Shown one piece after another: positions 1-8,134 of a DNA stretch of 64,000 nucleotides. The stretch's first letter is position 1; every line of letters starts with the position of its first letter. Below the pieces are notes generated by a model. It had not been told where the DNA came from. It ran no database searches and saw only the letters and a list, made by a program, of their open reading frames with translations. The stretch lies in assembly GCA_038211475.1 (NCBI GenBank), contig JBBQVN010000005.1, forward strand, positions 6,616 through 70,615, in the 5' to 3' direction. The DNA is from JANYBT01 sp038211475. Lineage in GTDB: Bacteria; Acidobacteriota; Terriglobia; Terriglobales; Acidobacteriaceae. A program made the translations under genes and the position numbers.

Positions 1-852
1 GACTTCCTACGTCCATGAGCAGAGTAAACGCGGGGAGAATGGCGGGCCATCCGTAATGCGCCCTACCTCAGTGGATTCATTACTGTAAGGAGGACTGCAG
101 AAGAACGAGAGATAAGCGTCCAATTGGGTCGAACTGTAGAAACATTTTAGGGTTGGATACGTGGAAGTCGGAGGGTAACTACAGATTTGACCGTATGGCG
201 TGGTGGACGAGGGGTAGGTATCTTGGCCTTACTACACACGTCTTTTGTTTTTCCATTCTTTTCAGGGCAAGTGCTGGGCTGCTGACAAAGCGGACAAGCA
301 CTTGCCCCTCGCCTTTTTTGGCGGCCGCTCCATTAAACTCAAGCTCCAACCAGATTTGAAACTCCAACCAATTGTGAAGAGAAGACGTCACGAAAGCGGC
401 GGAAGCGGCGCTTAAAATTCGGGTGGGTGCGGCATATCCGGAGCAGGCGCCGGTTACGATCATCGCTTCAGCGCGATAAAACATTCCAGGCGCTTCATTT
501 CTTATGCGCTTCGTTATGCCGGTGCTTCATTGGCCGAAACCACACGACCTGGACCGTGAGCCAAAAACAGACCAAACCCCTTCTTTTAGCTATAAGGCCA
601 GGAGTAATATTTACGCTCAAAGCCAGATTTGGCATTTAAACGGGCCTAGGCCATCGGGGGTGCCTTCGGATGACCTTGAGGCCCACTCCGAGCCCGGCAG
701 CCCCGCCACGACCCCCTAGCGCTAAGCAAATGGCCATTCTAGGACAGGCACAAGACCCGCTTTGCGGTTATAAAATCGCCCGTTTAGCCGCTTCTGGGCC
801 ACGATCGCGCTAAGTCTTTTAGAATCAACAAATTACTATGGTTGCCGGAAAG
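1..852. other. Gene-free left end
   Basis: No reading frame here looks like a protein: the short open frames are Cys/Ser/Arg-rich, lack ribosome-binding sites and resemble no family I know. Two things stand out: a strong hairpin followed by a T-run at 265-319, and a 9-bp direct repeat (CTCCAACCA) at 344-352 and 362-370. The region lies downstream of the minus-strand LuxR-type regulator that ends at 853. I see no tRNA-like fold or riboswitch. Confidence 0.6.
265..319 (+). terminator. Rho-independent terminator-like hairpin
   Basis: An 11-bp perfect stem (GGGCAAGTGCT at 265-275 with AGCACTTGCCC at 297-307) encloses a 21-nt loop and is followed six bases later by six T residues (314-319). This is the form expected for a transcript read rightwards. 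No plus-strand gene precedes it in the window, so it probably ends a transcript that starts beyond the left edge or an unrecognised small RNA. The loop is long for a classic terminator. Confidence 0.55.
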
Positions 853-1551
853 TTATGCAGTTGGGCCTTCGGACGGCTCAATGTCCATCAGCGGAACCTG
901 GACCTGGATGATGTTGTTTTGTATCGCATACACGACAATATCCCGAATAGAGTGAAAGTCGAGTTTGCGCATGATGTTGCTGCGATGAGTCTCCGCCGTC
1001 TTGGTACTCAGGTTAAGCAGAACTGCTACCTCTTTGGAGCTCTTCCCCTCAGCCAGAAGCTGAACCACCTCACGTTCCCTCGGGGTCAGTGTGGGCACCT
1101 TCGGAGATTCGGTATTTCCGGAGTTGTGGCCCCGGTCGAGGAAACCCGCAAGCACCATATCGTTTACGCGCGGCGTGAAGAACATGCGTTTCCGCTGTAG
1201 CGCTTCGACTGCAGATACCAGATCTGTGGCTGCATCCGATTTCAATACGAAACCGCGAGCCCCGGCATCTAAGGCTTCCCGAATCACTTGGTCCGAATCG
1301 GTGATGGTCAAAACGATGACCTTCTGGCTGGGGTTCTGTTGGATCAATTGGCGGGTGGCTTCCAACCCGTTGAGTTTGGGCATGCCCACGTCCAAGATCA
1401 CGATATCGGGTTTCAACTGCTTGGCCATTTCGACGACCTCACGGCCATCCCTAGCCTCGCCGCAGATCTCCCAATCCCGCGCCTGCAGCAGCGCACAAAG
1501 GCCGCGCCGTACCAATTCGTGATCGTCCGCTATCAAAATTCGCAGTTTCAT
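853..1551 (-). CDS. NarL/FixJ-type response regulator (receiver + LuxR HTH)
   Basis: DNA-binding response regulator. The receiver domain covers about residues 3-120, with the acidic pair DD near the N-terminus, a phospho-acceptor Asp inside KPDIVILD (about residue 54 from the ATG) and the conserved Lys in FVLKSD. A LuxR-type helix-turn-helix follows at about 155-200 (LTPREREVVQLLAEGKSSKE). I place the start at the ATG at 1551, because GGGAGGAG lies five bases upstream; a GTG two codons earlier (1557) is the alternative. It is the last gene of the minus-strand two-component cluster and is the likely output regulator for the kinase at 2163-3587. It is intact, unlike the two receiver genes nearby. 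Confidence 0.93.
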   Translation of the reverse strand: MKLRILIADDHELVRRGLCALLQARDWEICGEARDGREVVEMAKQLKPDIVILDVGMPKLNGLEATRQLIQQNPSQKVIVLTITDSDQVIREALDAGARGFVLKSDAATDLVSAVEALQRKRMFFTPRVNDMVLAGFLDRGHNSGNTESPKVPTLTPREREVVQLLAEGKSSKEVAVLLNLSTKTAETHRSNIMRKLDFHSIRDIVVYAIQNNIIQVQVPLMDIEPSEGPTA

Positions 1552-1639
1552 TTGCACTCCTCCCGGGCGCTTCCAAAACCTTACAGCTCTTCAGCTTGCA
1601 TACTACAGCCGATTGCCGGTCTGTTCACTAAGAATCTGC

Positions 1640-2166
1640 TCAGCCAAAATCTGAGGGCGGCCCCAGGTCGGTCGCTGCAGACGAGATATGCTTGCAAGCC
1701 GACTCTATGGCCGCTGGCAAGTCTCCGGCCACATTCGCCTTCACGACATAGCTTCGTGCACCGGCACCCAGCGCTTCCCGTCGCATTTGTGCAGAATCGT
1801 GCTGGGTGACGATCACGACTTCCGATTTCGGCAGGTCCCTCCGGATCCGCCGGCACGCTTCCAAGCCATCCATTCGAGGCATGGTAATGTCGAGCACCAC
1901 AATATCCGCTTCAACTGTAGCGCCTTCTCCACAGCCTCAATGCCATCTTCAGCTTCGGCGACAATTTCCCATTCGGGATGACTGCCGAGCAGAGTTCTTA
2001 ATCCGCGCCGCATGGCGGGATGGTCGTCCACAATTAAAATTCGGCACAGCATCAAATTTGCAATCCCTGGGCTGTTAATCGGCACGGCACTATTTTGACT
2101 GCTAGCTTCGGGGGACGGGCTGTTCTCTGACATCGGCGCCAGCTTTGCATAGTCGGGGTTTCTCAC
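1640..2166 (-). pseudogene. Receiver-only response regulator, one frameshift
   Basis: The first frame encodes an N-terminal extension and the start of a receiver (CRILIVDDHPAMRRGL, then EDGIEAVEKALQLK). The second frame continues with VLDITMPRMDGLEACRRI and ends in the Lys motif YVVKAN. The two join if one base is restored near 1908: GCGGAT read as GCCGGAT gives the family motif KPDIVVLD. The repaired product is about 175 aa, with a complete receiver and no output domain. The start is a GTG overlapping the TGA of the upstream kinase gene by four bases (2163-2166), which suggests translational coupling; a later in-frame ATG is possible. It could be a true pseudogene or a sequencing deletion. 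Confidence 0.75.
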
Positions 2167-3587
2167 AGTTGCGCCGAGCCGGTTACCGGTATGGCCACGC
2201 GCACCGACGTGCCATTGCCGTCAGATACAAGGCCCAGCTTCCCACCCAGCTCCCACGCTCGTTCGCGAATTCCCGCGAGTCCGACGCCCATTCCAGCGCC
2301 TGTGGTATGGAAATTCGCCAGCTGCTCTTCCGAGATCCCGCGCCCATCGTCTCTTACTTCCAAAACCACCTCCTCAGCGTGAGTGCTGACGGAGACGTGA
2401 GCTTGCGAAGCGCCGGAATGGCGATGCACATTGGTGAGTGCTTCCTGAAGTACGCGGAAAAGTGCAATTTCGACGGCCTCAGACAAGCGGCTGACACCGC
2501 TGGGCACATCCAGCGATACTTTGATTCCACTGCGCTGGGCAAAGCCGTCCACGAACCAACTAGCGGCCGAAGCAAACCCCGCCGCGTCAATGGTCGGGGG
2601 ATGAAGCAGGTAAGAAAGCGTTCTCACTTCCGAAATGCATTGCTGCACCAGCTGTTCGATTTCCGGCAACAATTCCGGATGCCCGGGAGCCTGTTGCATG
2701 AGGTCCACATTGAGCTTCAATGCCGTCAGGTATTGGCCCAGGCTGTCGTGCAGTTCACGCGCTATGCGGCGACGTTCCCCGTCCTGCAAGGTCAACAAAC
2801 GAGAGGAAAGCTGCCGTAGTGCAACCGTCCGCTGCTCCACCAGTGATTCCAGCTGCGCCTTGGTTTTGCGTAATGCTTCTTCGACGAGACGGCGCTCCGC
2901 AACCTCGGCTTCGAGGGCTTGCGCTTTCTGCTGCAAGCGAGAAACGCTGCGACTGCGCTCCTGCTCGCTGACCAGCGTCGTGTGGCTCTCAACCGGTATT
3001 ACATGCGAGTGTTCCGAGCATATTCTGAGAAACGAGTCGCCGTGCTCTTCTCGGTTAAAGGCGCTGATCGGATAGGCGCAGCGGAGAGTCAGAGGGTACG
3101 TCTTGGCCAAGTCATTCCACAGTTGTTCGAGGTGAATCGCCGCCTCAGCGTCCCCTCGCTCCCACAATAGAGAGACCATCTCGCCGAAGGCGGCTACGCG
3201 TGGAGTCTTTCCCTGGGCAGCCACTGCAGCTTGCGCCAAGGCAGTCCCGATGACCTTGCCGAAACGGGCGGCGTCAGGCCACCCCTCCCGCATGAACCGC
3301 TCCAAAGTCTGGGCGGCGTCGAAAGACTTGTAACGGCCCTGCGCAATTGCATTGGTTGCATTAAAACCGCGGGCCTGAAGGCGCTGCATCAACCCCTCTC
3401 GGTGGGCCTTGGTGCCAATGACGACCGCAGAATCTCCAGCCATCAGAGCGGCGCCAATAAAAGCGCTCAGTTCATCCAGGAGAAAGGAATCCTCGCCATA
3501 AAACTGCACAGAATGCGCTTGATGTGCTACTTCGAGGAGGTGTGGAGGCAAGAGGTTTGGCGGAACTTCACTACTGGCGATATTCAT
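2163..3587 (-). CDS. MEDS-domain sensor histidine kinase (HisKA_3 type)
   Basis: A 474-aa cytoplasmic kinase without signal peptide or membrane segments. Residues about 20-195 match the MEDS (DcmR-type sensory) domain, beginning HSVQFYGEDSFLLDEL. Residues about 205-265 form a coiled coil. A NarX/DesK-type dimerisation domain follows, with the phospho-accepting His280 in ERRRIARELHDSLGQ. The ATPase domain covers about 370-470, with N-box LQEALTNVHRHSG and glycine loops DDGRG and GVGLAGIRER. The stop codon overlaps the start of the next receiver gene, so kinase and regulator are co-expressed. Upstream, on the same strand, lies another receiver-only gene. The natural signal is unknown; MEDS domains are thought to bind small organic ligands. 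Confidence 0.9.
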   Translation of the reverse strand: MNIASSEVPPNLLPPHLLEVAHQAHSVQFYGEDSFLLDELSAFIGAALMAGDSAVVIGTKAHREGLMQRLQARGFNATNAIAQGRYKSFDAAQTLERFMREGWPDAARFGKVIGTALAQAAVAAQGKTPRVAAFGEMVSLLWERGDAEAAIHLEQLWNDLAKTYPLTLRCAYPISAFNREEHGDSFLRICSEHSHVIPVESHTTLVSEQERSRSVSRLQQKAQALEAEVAERRLVEEALRKTKAQLESLVEQRTVALRQLSSRLLTLQDGERRRIARELHDSLGQYLTALKLNVDLMQQAPGHPELLPEIEQLVQQCISEVRTLSYLLHPPTIDAAGFASAASWFVDGFAQRSGIKVSLDVPSGVSRLSEAVEIALFRVLQEALTNVHRHSGASQAHVSVSTHAEEVVLEVRDDGRGISEEQLANFHTTGAGMGVGLAGIRERAWELGGKLGLVSDGNGTSVRVAIPVTGSAQL

Positions 3588-3823
3588 CTCTGTCCTCGCA
3601 ACCGAGACTTCTCTGCCTGTGTCAATTGTGGCCAGCGCAAAATGCGGCGGCGGCAGAATCTTATTTACTTCAGTGTGGGAGTTTAGTATTGATAAGGGAT
3701 TCGTGCGATACAGGAAATCCTGTATTCGTTGGGGCTCGAGCGCTCCGGTACAGGGCGAGCCTGTGTTAAGAGCAGCCTTTTTGGGGGGTCGTCACAGTCG
3801 ACGAAACTTCGGGTCCACAACCA

Positions 3824-4241
3824 TCAAACGACGAAATAGGTTTCCTGGCGCAGCAATGCTTCTACGGCGTCTACTACTGAGTTGGTATCCGTTTTTACAC
3901 ATGCCCCCCGGATGCCAGCCCTACGAGCCTCATCGGAAAGCTGTTTTTGAGAGGTAAAGAGTGAGCATCAGGATGGGTATTCGCGGAGAGAGCTGCGTAA
4001 TTATGCGAGCTGCCTCCAGGCCATTCAACTCGGGCATCTGGAAATCGAGGACGATGACGTCCGGTTGAACCTGGTGGAACCGATCGACTGCGTCTTGACC
4101 ATCTCGAGCTTCATCACAGACGCACCAGCCTTTATGCTCCTCCAGAAGCCCGCGGAGATGGCGCCGAACCGACGCATTGTCGTCCACGACCAGAATTCGG
4201 GTCACACTGTCGCGGTTCGGTGCCGCACCGAGAAACTGCAT
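3824..4241 (-). pseudogene. Receiver-only response regulator, one frameshift
   Basis: The frame from 4241 encodes a normal receiver start (TRILVVDDNASVRRHL, phospho-Asp in PDVIVLDFQMPELNG) but stops at 3930 soon after ILMLTLYLSK. Dropping one T from the T5 run at 3944-3948 (A5 on the coding strand) restores the frame, which continues QLSDEARRAGIRGACVKTD and ends VEALLRQETYFVV at 3824. The repaired product is about 138 aa, a complete receiver with the conserved Lys in CVKTD and no output domain. It heads the two-component cluster, 236 bp upstream of the kinase. The extra base is in a homopolymer, so a sequencing error is as likely as real decay. Confidence 0.75.
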
Positions 4242-4390
4242 AAACAGAAGTTAAACCCGGTCCTAAGGCACAGCAATACATCGAACGCCCCATCTAGGGG
4301 GGTCATTGGAGGGTAGGCCGGGACGGAGTTACATCGCATCGCTTAACGGAAATCGCTAGACGGGATCGCTGGACAGCTTCGGTGTCCGCC

Positions 4391-5683
4391 TCAGGGGATC
4401 AATAGCCCGATGGAGACTATGAACATGGTTACGGTGCCTACCCACCCCAGGAGCTTCAGTCCCCAAGGCAAAGTAAATTGTCCCATCACTTTCTGATTCG
4501 AGGACATCAACATGATGACAATCATGAGCGGGCCTGCCACCACTCCATTGACAATCGCGGCCCAGAACAGGGCGCGGATGGGATTGAGTCCCAGGAATGT
4601 CAGCATGACACCGACGACCGTTACCGCGGAAAGTATGGCGTAGAAACCTTTGGCCTGCTCCGGCTTACGCTCCAGGCTGGCATGCCAATGGAACGCTTCC
4701 CCGACGCCATACGCGGCCGACCCGGCCAGCACGGGAACAGCGAGCAGTCCAGTACCCACAATGCCCACGAGGAAGAGAAGGGAGGCCAGACGTCCGGCTA
4801 CCGGTTCCAGGGCCTTCGCCGCTTCGGCGGCGGTTGACACTTGAGTGATGCCATTGGCGTGCAAGGTGACGGCAGCTGTGAGGATGATAAAAAAAGCGAC
4901 TCCATTGGAAAAAGCCATGCCGATTAAGGTGTCCCACCGGATACGCTCAAGCTGGGGCGTGGCTTGGCGAGGGGCTTTTTTTAGCGGTTCCTCACCGGGA
5001 GTGGTGGTAACTTCCTCCACTTCTTGCGACGCCTGCCATAAGAAGAGGTAGGGAGAAATGGTCGTTCCCAAAACTGCAACCAAGGCGGCGAAATACTCTT
5101 TGCTCACTAAGAAAGGGGGTCGCACAACGGATACGACCACGAGAGCCCAGGGTATGTGCACGAAAAAAACCGTGCCGACATAGGCAAACAGTGTGATGGT
5201 AAGCCATTTCAAATAGCGGACATAGCTGGTGTAAGGTACCAGGACTTGCATGCCCAGGCACAGAAGCCCAAAACTGACGCTGTAGAGCCAGATGGGGCCG
5301 GGCAAAATGAGAGTAGCCGCCGCCGCCATGGCGCCGATGTCAGCCCCTAGATTGATGACATTGGCGGCCACGACCAAGCCAACCATGCTGTATAGAAGCC
5401 AACGGGGATAATGTTGACGAAGGTTGGCGGCAATCCCACGCCCGGTGACGCGTCCGATTCGCGCGCTGATCTCCTGAATCCCCGCCATCAACGGATACGA
5501 AAATAGCATGGTCCAGAGCATGCCCAGGCCGAACTGAGCGCCGACTTGGGAATAGGTACCGATGCCGCTGGGGTCGTCGTCAGATGCGCCGGTGATGAGG
5601 CCGGGACCCAACTTCTGAAGCAGCGTCGTCGGGTGGCTTGGGACGGAACCGCCGCCGCGAGAAGGAGTTTGCTTGAAGGACAT
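4391..5683 (-). CDS. NRAMP-related divalent metal transporter
   Basis: An integral membrane protein of about 430 aa with roughly 11 hydrophobic segments. The NRAMP fold is recognised from TM1 (LGPGLITGASDDDPSGIGTY) and TM6 (GTTISPYLFLWQASQEVEE). Canonical Mn/Fe NRAMPs carry DPGN in TM1 and a metal-binding Met in TM6; here TM1 reads DPSG and no Met is seen in TM6. This fits the divergent branch that includes NRAMP-related Mg2+ transporters, so ion specificity is open. I choose the ATG at 5683; a TTG at 5698 is possible, and neither has a clear ribosome-binding site. Neighbours give no functional hint. Confidence 0.85.
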   Translation of the reverse strand: MSFKQTPSRGGGSVPSHPTTLLQKLGPGLITGASDDDPSGIGTYSQVGAQFGLGMLWTMLFSYPLMAGIQEISARIGRVTGRGIAANLRQHYPRWLLYSMVGLVVAANVINLGADIGAMAAAATLILPGPIWLYSVSFGLLCLGMQVLVPYTSYVRYLKWLTITLFAYVGTVFFVHIPWALVVVSVVRPPFLVSKEYFAALVAVLGTTISPYLFLWQASQEVEEVTTTPGEEPLKKAPRQATPQLERIRWDTLIGMAFSNGVAFFIILTAAVTLHANGITQVSTAAEAAKALEPVAGRLASLLFLVGIVGTGLLAVPVLAGSAAYGVGEAFHWHASLERKPEQAKGFYAILSAVTVVGVMLTFLGLNPIRALFWAAIVNGVVAGPLMIVIMLMSSNQKVMGQFTLPWGLKLLGWVGTVTMFIVSIGLLIP

Positions 5684-5864
5684 GAAATGGGTCGCCAAGT
5701 ATTGTGGAAACTAATCTAGAAAAAGTCAACCCGCTCTTTTCGTTCGTCACAGCGTTATCAGGGCAAAAATTAACGGCGACAAAAAAGGGGAGCATTAGCG
5801 CGAAACGACCCTGAATTCGTTCGCGCCGATGCTCTCCAACAGTGTGGAAGCTTTCTAGTGATCC

Positions 5865-6616
5865 TCACTTGGTGGTTGCCGCTTGATCCTTAGACTGGCT
5901 GGAATATTTTTTCACCGTCGCCAGAAAAGGCTCGCTGGCAGCGGGTGCTGGAACTTCGCCGCCCAAGATCGTCGCGAATGGTACCATCTTCCCAAAAAGT
6001 GCACTGGTGTCGTCCTTGTCCTGTTCGATCACAGCGCCCGACAAATCGATACCGGCAAAAACTCCTCGCGCCCGGGAGTAGGTCAGCACTTCCGCCGACA
6101 TCTTGACGTCGGTAGCGGCCGTCGCGTCGCGACCTACGGGTCCCGCCGCAGCGGAGGCGCCCACTCCCAGCTTAAATTTGCTGGAAAGCATGTGCTGCAT
6201 ACCCTGGTCGTTGGTTACCACCATTACGAGATCCACCGCCTGGCCGCCGAGCTGCAGACCCCAGCTGCCGCCGGTGACGGTGATGGGCGCGGGGGCGCTC
6301 CAGCCGTTGGCTGTGCGGCACGTGGCCACACCCTTCCATGGTTGCCGCCGAAGCCTACAGCGATTTTAACCATAGAGGGGACGACGGCGATGCATTTGGC
6401 ACCCTCCATAATGGTGTTGGGGATGGCCTTATCGGGGGTACCCATTATTTCGTTCAACACATGAGACGAGTTGTCCAGACGCTTTGCAATTCCGGACTCG
6501 TTGTCATCTGCGGCCCAGCTCACGCTGCAAGCTAGAAGCGCCAAGGCCGAGATCGCCAGAAGACGTGGTATTACGGCTGTCACGGTCGTCTTTTTAAGAT
6601 TCGTTTCCATGTTCAT
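5865..6616 (-). pseudogene. SYLF/YSC84-type lipid-binding exported protein, frameshift
   Basis: The 5' part (from ATG 6616, AGGAGG eight bases upstream) encodes a signal peptide (hydrophobic run LLAISALALLACSVSWA) and the start of a SYLF domain (LNEIMGTPDKAIPNTIMEGA, then KIAVGFGGNHG). The second frame resumes with GVATCRTANGWSAPAPITVT and carries the rest of the domain to 5865 (VDLVMVVTNDQGMQHMLSSK). One base is missing near 6334-6336: GGAAGG should read GGNAAGG to give GNHGKGVATCR. The repaired product is about 250 aa. SYLF domains bind phosphoinositide-type lipids in eukaryotes; bacterial exported forms have no settled role. Either a recent pseudogene or an indel error. Confidence 0.8.
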
Positions 6617-7095
6617 GGGCAAAACCTCCTTCCAAATTTCCTGCTAATGAGACGAAGCACCGCTACCGTAAGGCTAGCGATTCTGTCTGGCCGTCGAAAT
6701 CCGGTTTTAACCTTAGCCGGACCCGGAATCCGCCTCACCTTTCCGGTCTCCCATCAATCCGGGGGGCTCTCCCCAAAACGGCGCTTGCCGCCGGTCGTTC
6801 ATTTCAGCGCTTGCCGCGCTTCGTTGATTTCATCGCTTGCCACGCCTGTTTCGAGCCCCTACATGAAATTCTCAGAGACCGTACACATTCGGCGGGATTT
6901 CGCCCCAATTGATTGTTGCCTATTCTTCGGAATGAGAACAAGGTCCTCGAAATGAATGCGGTTATGGGCGGCAGAATGCGAAGAGGGGCCTTTTGCCGCT
7001 CATCCTGGCTCGCTCCACAGAGGATTGGTTCCCATGCGGGTGTCAAAAGGTAGATTTCGACAAATTTTAAAAACTTCAACTCAGGAGGCTGGACG
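6617..7095. other. Gene-free spacer with tandem repeat
   Basis: This divergent spacer separates the SYLF gene from the DUF892 gene and must hold both promoters. No open frame in it is convincing. It contains an imperfect 26-bp tandem repeat at 6781-6855, listed separately. Confidence 0.5.
6781..6855. repeat. Imperfect 26-bp tandem repeat, about 2.9 copies
   Basis: Unit 1 (6781-6806) and unit 2 (6807-6832) both begin GCGCTTGCCG and end ATTTCA after a variable centre. Unit 3 (6833-6855) begins TCGCTTGCCA and decays. The 26-bp period is not a multiple of three and no gene covers it, so it is probably non-coding. It could be a short variable-number repeat or a regulatory array upstream of the DUF892 or SYLF gene. 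Confidence 0.55.
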
Positions 7096-7656
7096 ATGAA
7101 AATGGAATCTTTGCGTGAATTGTATGTGGAACAACTGAAAGACCTTTACAACGCTGAGCAGCAATTGATCAAAGCGCTTCCAAAAATGGCGAAGGCGGCT
7201 ACCTCGGAAGAGCTTCGAGGCGCTTTCGAAGAACACTTGGAAAAAACTCAGGTCCATGCGGAGCGAATTGAGACCATCTTCGAAGAGATGGGAGAGAAGG
7301 CCCAGGGGAAGAAATGCAAGGCCATGGAAGGACTGGTGAAAGAAGGGGCGGAAGTGATCCAGGAGGACATGGAGGATGAAGTGAAAGACGCCGCCTTGAT
7401 CGCCGCCGCGCAGCGAGTGGAGCACTACGAAATCGCCGGCTACGGATGCGTTCGTACCTATGCGACGCTTTTGGGCGAAACCGAGGCAGCGGACCTGCTG
7501 GCTCAGACGCTTGAAGAAGAAAAAGAAGCAGATGAGCTGCTTAGTGGAATTGCCGATCAAGTGAACGTGGAAGCGGAAGAAGAAGAGGGGGCGCAGCCCA
7601 TTTCCAAGCGACAGCAAGAGAAACCGGCTGGCCGACGGTTAAAAGCTACCGGCTAG
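7096..7656 (+). CDS. YciE/YciF-type ferritin-like protein (DUF892)
   Basis: A 186-aa helical protein. It opens SLRELYVEQLKDLYNAEQQL and has Glu/His positions spaced as in ferritin-like four-helix bundles (EEHLEKTQVHAERIE, then AAQRVEHYEIAGYG and TLEEEKEADE). These would supply the di-metal site seen in YciF structures. The last 25 residues are a charged tail rich in Glu and Lys/Arg. AGGAGG sits about six bases before the ATG. DUF892 proteins are linked to general stress responses in many bacteria; the nearby catalase fits that theme, but no shared operon is visible. A terminator follows at 7722-7758. Confidence 0.93.
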   Translation: MKMESLRELYVEQLKDLYNAEQQLIKALPKMAKAATSEELRGAFEEHLEKTQVHAERIETIFEEMGEKAQGKKCKAMEGLVKEGAEVIQEDMEDEVKDAALIAAAQRVEHYEIAGYGCVRTYATLLGETEAADLLAQTLEEEKEADELLSGIADQVNVEAEEEEGAQPISKRQQEKPAGRRLKATG

Positions 7657-7721
7657 GGTGGAGTCCGCCAGACACATTCACTTGGTTCGTCGTGAGTGAG
7701 ACTTAATGACGAAGAAAGGCG

Positions 7722-7758
7722 GGAGGGGATTGGCGTTGGATTTTGATCCCCTCCTTTT
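7722..7758 (+). terminator. Rho-independent terminator after the DUF892 gene
   Basis: A 9-bp stem, GGAGGGGAT (7722-7730) with ATCCCCTCC (7746-7754), has a 15-nt loop and is followed by TTTT. It lies 65 bp after the stop of the DUF892 gene. Confidence 0.65.
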
Positions 7759-7843
7759 GCAACTTCCCGTTGTGACTGACGGGTCCCGCTTAGTGGTTCG
7801 TGGAATCGCATTTTTAATTTGAATTGGAAAGATTGGCACAACT

Positions 7844-8134
7844 ATGGCAACAGATAACAACTTGGGAAATCAGCCGGAGACAGAGGCCGGAACTGCATCC
7901 CCCACCCATTTGAAAACAGTAGTTGAACGGTCGCTTGCCATGCTCGGCGAAGACGCCCAGCCGGAGGAGCAGCCTCGCCGCAATTGGCTACCCCTGCACT
8001 GCGATGCTTCGAACCTTCAAAAGCGAGTCTTGGACGATGCTGCCCAAGCTTTATCAAAATTGTGGAAAGCCACCAAACCTACCCGGGTGAATTTTCAACG
8101 CCCTGGAACGGAGCGCCGCCGCTCAACTACTTGA
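7844..8134 (+). CDS. Small hydrophilic ORF overlapping the AI-2E transporter start
   Basis: A 96-aa polar frame beginning MATDNNLGNQPETEAG, with no signal peptide or recognised domain. Its TGA (8132-8134) overlaps a TTG (8131-8133) that is the most sensible start of the transporter behind it. Two readings fit: a short upstream cistron translationally coupled through TTGA, or a cytoplasmic N-terminal extension of the transporter cut off by a 1-bp indel. Ribosome-binding evidence for the ATG at 7844 is weak (GAAAG about 13 bases upstream). The several other indels in this part of the window make the second reading plausible. Confidence 0.4.
   Translation: MATDNNLGNQPETEAGTASPTHLKTVVERSLAMLGEDAQPEEQPRRNWLPLHCDASNLQKRVLDDAAQALSKLWKATKPTRVNFQRPGTERRRSTT

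Noticed and set aside
6647..6955. 102-codon plus-strand frame across the 26-bp repeat
   Set aside because: Ser/Arg-rich without a start signal; the 26-bp period is incompatible with a repeated coding unit.
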